Below, piece by piece: positions 23,312 to 32,999 of a DNA stretch of 64,000 bases. The position numbers and the translations under genes were made by a program. Under the pieces are notes generated by a model. That model saw nothing but the letters and a program-made list of their open reading frames with translations. It made no database searches and had not been told where the DNA came from. Origin of the DNA: Gavia stellata (taxonomy: Eukaryota; Chordata; Aves; Gaviiformes; Gaviidae); contig NC_082637.1 of NCBI RefSeq assembly GCF_030936135.1, positions 11,421,001 through 11,485,000 of the forward strand, given 5' to 3'. Each line of letters opens with the position of its first letter. Within the stretch, counting starts at the first letter, position 1.

Positions 23312-24759
23312 AAATTAGAAACAAACACGAAAAGTACCGGTACAGCCTCCCCGTCCCCGCTGGGCCACGGCGAGCGGGACCCGGGGCAACCCCCGTGTCC
23401 CGGGGGGGGGGGGGAGAACCCCGGGACGCGGTGCTGGGGGAGAGGGAAGACCCCGGTGTCGCGGGGGACCCCGGGAGCCGGCGCGGTGCGGCGGGGGGGA
23501 CCGAGGTGCCGTGGGGGGAGCAGGGCCCCGTCCCCCAGCCCAGCCCAGCAGGGCCGGGGCCTCTCGGCCCCCCCGGGTAGGGGAGAGCAGGACCTCGCCC
23601 ACCCCCGCGGCCCTGGCCCATCCCCGCACCCCAGGTCGGCCCGCCGGGGATGCGGGGGGAGCAACGCGGACACGGGGTGGGCTTTGGTTAAAACGATGGC
23701 CAGCCCAGGCAGCCGCCGGCGCCGGGGTCGTGCCCACCGCGGGGAGGGGGGCAGGCACACCTAGGCTGGCCTACGATGGTGTGGGGACCTGTCCCTTGCT
23801 CCCTTCCCCTCGGGGAGAGGGGCTGGGGCTCCCCGCAGCCTGAGCTGGGACCAGCAGAGACCCCAAGTCACGGGGTGATGCAGACAGGGTACAAGCAAGC
23901 TTGCTTTGTCCTTGTCCCCTGCCCCTCTCATCCCTCTGACCCACCCTGGTCTTGGCCCACAGCTGCCGAGGCTGCAGCAGGGACAGGCACTGCTCCAAAC
24001 CCCTTCCCAAAGGTCCAGCCCGACTCCCTTTTGATGTTCTCTGCTGCTTCCCCTCTCCCCAGGGACTGGTGCCCAGCAAGTCTCGGCCTCTCCCAAGGCT
24101 TTTAACACAGCCCTGGCCCGGGAGCTGCACCCTGAGCGAGAGATGGGGCACTGTGACCGAGAGGTGAGTGAGTGACCCTCTATCCCACAGCCCGAGGTGT
24201 CCCCATCCCCCATCACCCTTGCAGTCCCCACAGCCCTGCCCCAACCTAGGCAGCCCCACACTGCCAAGGGCCTGATCCAGCACCGACAGGGTGGGAGGAA
24301 GAACAGCACTGCACCTCCCATCCTTTGCACAAGCCTCCTCTGCGCTCCCAGCAACAATAAATACTAATAAATACAAACTCTTCCGCCTTTTCTGCTCCCA
24401 ACCCTGGGACCCGTGTGGGCAGCCACACCCAGAGCCCCCCCCCAACTCTTCACACCCCCCCGCCCCCCCGCCACCACCAGCTCCAGCCAAGTCTCCAAGC
24501 TGGGACCAGGGCTGGCAGAAGGCTTGGGCATGTCCCTGGAGCACCAGGGCTGCTCCCCAGCCCCTGCCCCTCCTGGTGAAGCCCCCGTGGTGATCCCAGC
24601 CCTGCTGCAGGGCACAGGCACAGCCTCGATGCTGGTCAGGAGGACGAGAGCGCGCGAGGGGCAATACTTCAAGGTGGTGCTTGCTTGCTGGCCCTTTACT
24701 CATCTCTCCCCAAAGTGCTGGGCTGGAAGCTCCCTGTTGGCCCTGTGGGATGGAGAAGG
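23312..24759 (-). other. ATOSB: ATOSB 3' UTR (about 1.45 kb)
   Basis: This segment between the ATOSB stop codon and its AATAAA has no coding exons I can support. It is GC-rich with several C or G homopolymer runs. Long minus-strand frames in it look like products of composition. It is assigned as 3' UTR because no splice acceptor or other gene intervenes and the terminal exon simply continues. Confidence 0.65.
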
Positions 24760-27700
24760 TCAGGGCCAGGGCGAGTAGCAAGGGTTTCTTGGCATCTCCG
24801 TGAAGGATTTCAGTTCATAGGGGATCCCCGAGTCAACCTCGATCGACTTGCGGGAGAAAAGCAGCCGGATGTCATCGTGAAGGTAGATCTTCCCCGACTT
24901 GGAGCTGTGAAACCTGAGTGGAGACAAGAACAGGGCAGAGGGACCTCAGGCTCCCAGGCAAGGGAAGGACAGCCTCGGTGGGGGGCATGATTCCCTCACC
25001 TACTTGACCCCTGGTCAAGGTAGCCACACTCCAGCCACACGCCTTCAGAGGGACAAGAGAACACTGCCCTGGGCAGGATGGCAGCTCCAACCTCCCCAAA
25101 AGAGCAGCTGGTCCCTCCTCCTCCCCAGGGCCAGGGGGTCAGGCTGCCATCTCCCCACGCTGGCCTGCAGGCTTGGGGACACATGGGAGAGGAGCCCAGG
25201 GGTGACCCTGGGGCAGGCGTCCATCCCTCCCAGCGTCCATCCCTCCCATCCATCTCTCTACCTTAGGTGCATCAGGTAGCAGAGGACCCTGCGAGGTGGG
25301 CCGGAGCCTGATGGGTCACTGGGGCCCACGGTGGCCCCTTCCTCCTCCCCCACGGGCACCAGGAAGATGCGATGGCGTAGGAAAGTCATGTGGTTGGCTG
25401 GCATGTCCTGGAAGTCGTACGTCACCAAGAACATCTTCACCACAGTCTTGTTGGGGTTAAATAAGGTCTGGGGGCAGAGCGGTCACGGGTGAGACTGGGA
25501 AAGGCACAGGAATGGATCCATAGGGCAGGGCTGGGGCATCTGGGAGCAGCATCAGTGGGCCCAAGGGTCAAGAAAGCCCCACAGCAGCCCCAGAGGGCTT
25601 AGTCTGAAGCCCACAGGTCAGTCCTTTCCACCCAGCTCCACTTACGTGCTCCATCCCATCCTCACTGCACATACATGCTCTCCTGCCAAGACCCCACCCC
25701 TCCCCACCAACCTCTTCCTCCCCTGCATTTCCCATCGCCTTGTCTCCCTGCCAGCACCCTGGGGACCCTGTGCTCCCCTCTGCTGTGCTGGCTTGGTGGC
25801 CATGTACCTCCGCACATGCTTTCTGGCTGCTGCCCTGCCAAACAACGTAATGGAGCATATCCACCCTGGGGGGCAACCGGAGCCTACCAGGTCCTCTCCC
25901 CATGGTACTGACGGAGGCCAGGGGACAGATGACTCACCACTTGGATGGTTCCAGCTTTGGGGACACTGTAACCCTTCTTTCCCAAGGCCTCCAAGTCAAT
26001 CACTCCCTGGGGCAAAAGAAACAGCACATGAGAGAGCGAAAGCCCGCAGAGAGCCCAGCTGGGGCCCAGAGCCCCCTCGGCAGGAACGACTGGCACAAGG
26101 CAGCATGAAGACACCCAGCTCAGTCCCTCTCCAGACTGGGGGACGAATAAGCAGTGACATAGAGGTGACGGCAAAGCAACAGTCATGAGACAGCTGGGCA
26201 GCAGCCTGCCTGTTTATATGCTTGCAAGGTTTCCCTCTTCTTTCCCTCTTTCTTTTTTGGGTTAAAACCTGCTCCTGGCACAGCTAGCTGTCTCCTCAGA
26301 TAGGTGGTTGCTCCAGCCACACTCTCTGGAAAGAGACAGCCCCAGGATGCAGTGCCTGGGTACAGTCCCCACTCACCTCCCCCACGGACCCAGCCCTCCC
26401 TCATCCGCGTACCAGGAAAGGCGAGGGCGCGTTATGTTCGGAGATGTCGAAATAGGTGACGTCAACGGGCAGGGTAGCGTGCTGGGGGCAGTAGGAGCCG
26501 CTGGCACCAATCTCTGCCGTGAACCCCTCAATCCTCCCTGACGGTGCAAAGCGCCCTTTCAGGATGGACTCCTGAGAGAGGACGGAAGTGTTAGGGACCT
26601 TCAAACACCAGTCTGGCCTCTCACCTCGAAGCTGCGGGTGAGATCAACCCCATCTCCACCGCAACCACATGCCTGCTTGTCCTTGTGTGTCTCCCGGCTT
26701 TCTGGAGACCACCTGTGACAGGCCGTCTGCTTGCTCCAAAACAGACCCATCCTGAATTGGTGGGCTAAAACCAGCCATTTAACACAGATAAGCAGTGAGA
26801 GCGCCTCAGCTCGGCCCTGCAGCAGCCATCTCAGCATGGTCCAGGGTCCTAGCGTATCACCCAGGGACCTGCTGGCTGAGACATCCTGTTTGTGGCTGGT
26901 GACTGTGTGACATGGCCACGGCATACCAGGCCAGCCAAGCCCCATGCCGGGGATCCTGTCAGGTTCAGCCTCTCACATCCATCACCAGCCCAGCCTTGAG
27001 CCCCAAGGACCCACCTCCCTCCGTGGCAGATGGGCACCATTACCTCAAAGTTGCCCAGCAGAGCATGGCTGATGGTGGTGGTGGCCCAGGGTGCTGTGGA
27101 GGACCTCGTACCCCTCCGGAGGCTGCTCCGGAGATGTCGCCTTTGAGAGAGGAGAGAAGATTGGTGTCGGATTGGAGAGCATGCAGCCCTGAGCTACCCT
27201 CTCGAGGTCCCCCTGTCCCTTTCTTTGGTGGAAGTTGAACCCAGTTTCCAGGGGCAGAAGAAACCTCCCTCCACCCCACAGCCTGGGATCTTCTGGAGAG
27301 GAGACACCTGGGGCAGGGAGGGGACCCAACTTGACCCTCCCACAGGGCTGCAGGGTGCTGGGCACCCCGAGCCCCGACATCCATCCCGTGGGGCTGCTAG
27401 GACACTCACGATTTGAGGCGCAGCCCGCTTTTCAGCCTCCTCCCGACCGCAGTGCAATCCGCAGACCTCTGGAGGGGACACGATATAGAGAACCATGTTA
27501 GGGCAGCAACCGGGGACTGCATACCCCCAGGAGGTGCTATCGCCCCTTGCCCTCCCCCACAAGGGTCCCAGCAGATTGGAGAGGCTCCCATCCATGGGGA
27601 GCCATCAGCGGCCTCTGCAGGGACAGCTAGCAGGGCAGTGTGAGGGCTGTGGAGTCTGGTGGAGATGTGGGGCTGCCCAAACCCCAAAATGGTTCTGCTG

Positions 27701-30127
27701 GCGATGAGGGTGTTGGTACCCAAGCCAAGGGTGCAGCACACAGCTCCCATCTTGCAAAGCACATCTCAGGACCAGCCCCAGGGACAAGACACCCACAGAC
27801 GGAGCCATGCACCAACACCCCCTTGCACCTTCCAAGGAAGAGTAACACGTACGATGAAGCTCCCCGACCAGCCTGGGAAAAGTCCCGTCCCCTGGTGATT
27901 CATGCAAAGTCTTCAGTAGTGCTGTTGGGCAGAGTGGCATGCTGCCTGCCCCTGCCCACAGCCAGGCTCCTACAGCTGTAGGATGGGTGGTTATAGCCAG
28001 GGCCACACTGCAGCCTCCTTTTAAAGATGTCACCTTTTCAGGGGTTTTCCCTTCTGGAAGCCACACAAAGAGCAGCACAACACAAAGGGATGATGGAGCT
28101 GGCTGGCATGACCGGACGGGAAAACCCAGGGAAGCTGCTGGAGGGCTTCACTCTGCAAGGGCAGGGCTGGGGGCAGCCAGGCTGGGGGACAGTCACCAAA
28201 AAGGGCACATGGGCAGGGATGGAGCTGTGCCCCACAGACAGTGTGTCCTGGCTCCGAGCAGCAAAAAGCCAGGGCAGCTCTGCCGTCAGTCCCTGCAGGT
28301 CCCTGCACCATGGGATGCCCCAGGGAAAGAGGAATGTGCCAGCTCTGGCATGAGCCTGTTGCAGTCTCAGCTGGCAGAACATGGTGAAGGCAGGGAGCTG
28401 GCCAGGAGGGGTTAGTAAGCAGGGAGAAATCACAGACAGCTTCTGAGCTGCCAGGGTGGTTGCAAACCTCTGGGGTCTGCCTCATTTCTGAGTTTGTTGC
28501 ACCCTGGGGACATGCCACAGGCACTCCAGAATTGCAGAAAAGCCAGTGGCATCTCTGCACACAGCACTGGAGCTCCCACTCCCTGACACCAAACCATTGC
28601 CCTGATGGATATCACGGCTAGGGACTCAAGCCATCCCATCCCTCTGCCTTCCTCCTCATCAGGCAGGCAGAAGACAGACAGTCTCCCAAGCCTGCCAGTA
28701 AGTCTGGCTTAACATGAAGTTGTCAGATACTGCGTGTGGCCCCACGCCACATGTCCAACTCTCACTGTCACAGGCAGGTCATGTCGTGTCCGAGCAAGGC
28801 TCTCCAGGCTAAAGAGCTGGTTGCAAGTAGAGGATCCAGTGACTAAAAGGTGTCAAGAGTCGGTGACAGCCTATAGACCATGTGTCCTGGGGCTGGCTGT
28901 CAGCCACTGTCCTGCTCACACCGGTGCTGTGGCACTGGGACAGGACAGGATGCTGTGCCACGATGGGCCTCATCGCCCACAAGGACAGACCTGAGCTGTG
29001 GGTGTCCCCGGGCCATGCCCTGCCTCCCCTACACGAGCGATGCTCACCTTGGCTGTGGGAAGCAGGTGATTCCAGAACGGGGCCGCCTTGGCATCAGTGC
29101 TGCGGCAGGCCGTGGGCACTGGATGGCATGGCAGGACCCTCTTCTTCCTTGCCGGCGGGGACAGGCTCTCATCCTCAGAGCAGGAGTCGGCCACAACCTC
29201 ACCAGCAGGCAGCAGCTTCCTTTTGGCCGGGCAGCTGCTGCTGCCGAGCTGGCTGCTCCCACAGGGTGTCTTCTCCAGAGAGCTCAGGTTGCTGGGCTCG
29301 GGGCTGAGCGCTGTCTGTGGAGCTAGGGGCTCCTTGCACCCGTTGGCCACCACTGGCCATTCCTCTTCTCCACTAGCCCTGCTGCTGTGAGCTGGGCTGC
29401 TCCCTGGCTTCTCTCTCTTCCCACTAGAGTCCAACTGGGCTGTTTGTGCAATATTGTGCAAATCACGGTGAAGTAAGTTGTGGCCACTTGCCTGCTCCCC
29501 ATTCTCCCCGTAGTCTGTGGGCTGATTCCCCGATGAGACAGGGCAACCGTCTCTCATGTGCAAAGTACTGCAAGCAATGTGCTGGGCCCAGGAGGAGGAG
29601 GAGACATCCTGCGACCTGTCCTCTCTGCTGGCCTTGGGGCTGTGGCTAGGGCCGCCTTCACACCGGTGCTCCACCACCCGCAGCCCGCTGTGGGAGAAGT
29701 GCTGAGCAGAGCCGCACAGGGATAGCTCCTCCACCAGTAGACCATCCTCAAAGGTATCATCATCATCCAGGGAGGCCTGCCCAAGGCCTCCGTCGTGCTT
29801 GCAGTCCACCCCACCACCACCCCAGTGAGTTCGTTTGGGATCTCGCCCCCCCTCCGGAGTTCGCTGCTCGGGATAACCCCTCTTGACAGCTGGCCAGCTG
29901 CCTGCCCGCTGCTCCGTGCTCTCAGAGGAGCTGGAGAGATGCGAGAAGATGGAGACCTGGTAAACCTTCTGGCGCTTGATCTCTGTCTCGTTGTAGCCCA
30001 TGAGGATGCCATGGTGGGTGCAGCGCTGCGAGGAAGGCTCCAAGGGCGCCTCTCCACTGGGCCGGGACAGGCTGGGGTCCGTGCCGTGCTCCGGGGGCAG
30101 GGACGTCTCCGTGTGGATATGCCGCAT
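24760..30127 (-). CDS. ATOSB: Atos homolog protein B (FAM214B), complete, 7 coding exons
   Basis: ATOSB is one of two vertebrate homologs of fly Atossa, a nuclear regulator. Its vertebrate role is poorly known. Coding exons in transcript order: 30127-29048, 27468-27410, 27140-27044, 26571-26413, 26006-25938, 25467-25262, 24913-24760. They total 1824 nt, 607 aa, against about 538 in human. The 360-residue first coding exon is largely disordered. It carries conserved islands: MRHIHTE start, VYQVSIF (55-61), an acidic LDDDDTFEDGLLVEEL stretch (120-135) that looks like a transactivation motif, AQHFSHSGLRVVE (141-153), PAKRKLLPAGE (300-310), basic PPARKKR (325-330, possible NLS) and DAKAAPFWNHLLP. 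The following exons encode the Atos/DUF4210 block (HALLGNFEESIL, GFTAEIGASGSYCPQH) and the C-terminal chromosome-segregation-like domain (KMFLVTYDF, MTFLRHRIFLVPVGEE, DDIRLLFSRKS), ending CYSPWP. An in-frame TAA two codons upstream fixes the ATG. Splice phases agree throughout. Confidence 0.96.
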
Positions 30128-30307
30128 GGAGCCTTACTTGCCTAGACCGCGAGCGGAGCCAGAGTCAGAACAGCCCATGCAGCAGCAGGAGGGGGACCAT
30201 GAAGTTCCACAGGTTAAGGTGCAAGGGCAGGGGTTGGGAACTGGACCCCTCCTCGCTTAGGTTGTCTGGGTGAGCCCTCTGCTACGGGGTGCACTGCAGC
30301 ACAGCAT
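30128..30307 (-). promoter_or_regulatory. ATOSB: ATOSB 5' leader segment with three small upstream ORFs
   Basis: The coding exon probably begins at 30307, after the acceptor CTCTCTCTTTCCAG. The 180-nt leader before the main ATG contains three ATG-initiated uORFs: 30307-30257 (16 codons plus stop), 30200-30165 (11 plus stop) and 30178-30134 (14 plus stop). The third is in frame with ATOSB, and its TAA is followed by GGC TCC and then the main ATG. The second and third overlap in different frames. Such leaders often reduce or condition translation of the main frame. That effect is inference. Confidence 0.55.
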
Positions 30308-31329
30308 CTGGAAAGAGAGAGCAGGAGGATGGAGATCAGCCCGAGATCCCTGTCCTCATCCAGGCTATTAGCTGCAGCTCCCCATACAGCCCCACTCAAA
30401 CCTCCCTCTCCGGGGACGGGAAGAGGAACCAGGCTGGTGTTGCTCTCTGGAGAACGCTGTGGCATCACCCACCTGCAGGATCAGCACTTCCTTCCCGGCC
30501 TGGGCGCAGAGAGGAGTCTCCAGCCGGGCTGCAGGCTACTGGGGACAAGTCTGGACAAGTGGGGAAAAGGGGGCCTGCCCTCTGCCAGGGACTTGATGTG
30601 CTTGCACTGTTCTGGAGCGCAGGAGTCAGGCAGGTCAGACCAGTCCCAGGGGCTCAGGCCTGCAATCACCCCTTTGGGCAACAGCAACGAGATCTCCCAG
30701 CGCTCGCCAAGACCTGCCGCAGCCGCATGCGCTGAATGAGGCAGGGCTGGTGCCCTACGCTGCCAGCCCCATGGCAGGGACATAAACCTGGCTGGGCAGC
30801 CTGGCGAATTCCCTAACATCACAGCTCTGCCAGCTTGGACCAGAGACCTCCACCACCTCAGTTAGCAGCTGGGTGGTACCAGGGGCTGCAGAGCCCACCA
30901 TGGGCTCCTGCACCATCCACCCACCCCTGCCTGCCCCAAGGGCGTGACCTCCTCCGTGCTGCATGGCCCCTCACTTTTGATTTTCAGCCCCATTTCAGAG
31001 CTGTGAGAATCCTGGCCATGAGTTTTTGTGGCGTGATAAATACTGAAATGGCTGCAAGAGCTGAGAAGATGGAGGAAAAGTCACCAGCAGGCTGAGGAGC
31101 TCCAGAGCCTTACAAACTGCCTGTGCCTGGCAGCTCTACCCTTTGCCTGTCCCCACAGCTCTGCCTGCTCTTGTGGAGCAAAGGCTTAGGGACAGGCGTG
31201 CAATAGGATAATTAGTTCTTTAAGTGGGTCAAGGCTATCCGCAGAGTGAGGCTGCATGTGGTATTATGACCCCTGCCATGATGGGGATGGGAAAGTGGCA
31301 GGCCAGGGTGGCTGAGCCCAGGGATTTTG

Positions 31330-32015
31330 TTTAAAAGGAGTGATGAAAGGTATAACCATACACCAGCACATGCTGGAGGCTGACCAGCTGAAAAGGAGCT
31401 TTGCAGAAAAGACACTGGGAAACCTGGTGGACACACAAGTTGACCATGAGCCAGCAATGTGCCCTTGCCACAAAGAAAACCAACAGTATCCTGGGCTGCA
31501 TTAGGTACAGTATTGCCAGCAGGTTGAGGGAGGTGATCCTTCCTCTCTGCTCAGCACTGGTGAGGCCACACCTGAGAGAGCTCAGCAAAGGGCCACTAAG
31601 ATAATTAAGGGACTGGAGCATCTCTCCTATGAAGAAAGGCTGGGAGAGCTGGGACTGTTCAGCCTGGAGAAGAGAAGGCTCAGGAGGATCTTATCAATGT
31701 ATATAAATACCTGAAGGGAGGGTACAAAGAAGATGGAGCCAGACTCTTTCCAGTGGTGTCCAGTGATAGGACAAGAGGCAATGGGCAAAAATTGGAACAC
31801 AGGAGGTTCTGTCTGAACATCAGGAAACACTTTTTTACTGGGAGGGTGACCAAGCACAGGAACAGGTTACCTAGAGAGGTTGTGGAGTCTCCATCCCTGG
31901 AGATATTCAAAAGCTGTCTGGACACAGTCCTGGGCAATGGCTCTAGGTGACCCTTACTGAGCAGAGGGGTTGGACAAGATGACCTCCAGAGGTCCCTGCC
32001 AACCTCAACCCCTCT
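31330..32015 (+). mobile_element. CR1 LINE 3' region, sense on the plus strand
   Basis: This is a recognisable avian CR1 3' portion. It includes GCTGGGAGAGCTGGGACTGT, CAGCCTGGAGAAGAGAAGGC, a GGGAGGGTGACCAAGCACAGG segment, CTAGAGAGGTTGTGGAGTC, and the end GGTTGGACAAGATGACCTCC. The remnant of the CR1 reverse-transcriptase C-terminal frame is interrupted by stops and shifts, so it is a dead, 5'-truncated copy. Both boundaries are approximate. Confidence 0.85.
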
Positions 32016-32063
32016 GTGTAACCTGCCATGCTGCAGCCTGTCCTGGCTGCCCCCTACACTCAC

Positions 32064-32208
32064 CTCTCTGCAGCAGAACCCCGCTTTGCTCCAGAGTAAC
32101 GTCCCGGTCCAGCAGTAGGCAGTCGTTGGCACAACTAGCTGAAGACACCTGCCAGCCAGGCACCTCCCAGGAGTGGTGTGGCTGCTGTGGAATGGCTCCC
32201 ACCATCAC
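32064..32208 (-). other. ATOSB: Candidate minus-strand non-coding exon (strong donor)
   Basis: A strong minus-strand donor CAGAG|GTGAGTG ends an exon at 32064. The upstream acceptor is not clear; candidates with AG fall between about 32115 and 32225. A frame with an ATG near 32208 is open up to the donor, but I do not recognise the peptide. Direction and position fit an alternative 5' exon of ATOSB, about 1.8 kb upstream of its coding exon. Its left end is about 50 bp from the CR1 tail. Confidence 0.35.
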
Positions 32209-32872
32209 GGTGTGCCTCCGAACCTCTGCACCGTCCTTCCCAGCTTTTTAGTCTGCACAGTGGCTCTGAGGGGAAGGAAAAGGGAAGATGCAGGGCTGGA
32301 GTGATTCAGATGCTTTCCAGGAGAAGGGCATTAGGGTACTGCCTGCCTGTGGGGTCACACAGGCAGAGAAGGCAGCATCAAGGCTCAGCCCCTCCCAACC
32401 TCCCAAACCCAAAGGCCACATACATCTCAGCCATCTCAGGCAGTGCTATCACCTTGATTTCCATTTAAACCACAAATACTTTAAGCTAAGCTGTGAACTC
32501 TCATATCTGGCTCATACCTTACATCCCTTTTGCATGTGTTCCTGTATGAAAACCTGTGCGTATGAACAGACCCCCGCTTTTTTCTGGTGACCATTTCATG
32601 TCTTGCTTTCCAAGACACTGCAGATCACCAGCAACCTTTGGGCCTCCAGCTAGCCACTGGCGTCATGTCCACCTCCTGCCCCTTTCACCCACAGCACAGG
32701 ACACTTTCTGGCCCTACAGGCAAGGATAAAAGCTTGCAATTGTTTTTTTCCAACAAGAGATGACTGGCAGGGAAGGAAGAAACCAGGAGCCTGACAGCCC
32801 TGAGCAATGATGGCCCCCCACCAGCTTCTCCCAGCACAAAGACAGGAGTCCTTTCATGTGCACAGCACTCAC

Positions 32873-32965
32873 CTGCTCAGATGTACCCTTGATGCACGAC
32901 AGAGATTTGCAGATGCAACACAGCTCCCCTGCAGTCATAATCCACCGGCACTGCAGCTTTGATGC
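32873..32965 (-). other. ATOSB: Candidate 93-nt minus-strand exon upstream of ATOSB
   Basis: The exon has consensus signals at both ends: acceptor CCTTGCCCCCTTCCAG before 32965 and donor GAGCAG|GTGAGTG after 32873. The length is a multiple of three. One frame is open throughout (31 codons, with Cys clustered as CCICKSLSC); the others have stops. I recognise no protein family. The simplest reading is a 5' untranslated exon of ATOSB, but a separate non-coding transcript is possible. Confidence 0.45.
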
Positions 32966-32999
32966 CTGGAAGGGGGCAAGGAGGAGTGTCAGCCTGGGC

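Noticed and set aside
22762-23764. Long open frames on both strands (over 300 codons)
   Set aside because: They cover the STOML2 first exon, promoter and ATOSB 3' UTR in the wrong frames; low-complexity Pro/Gly/Arg composition from the CpG island.
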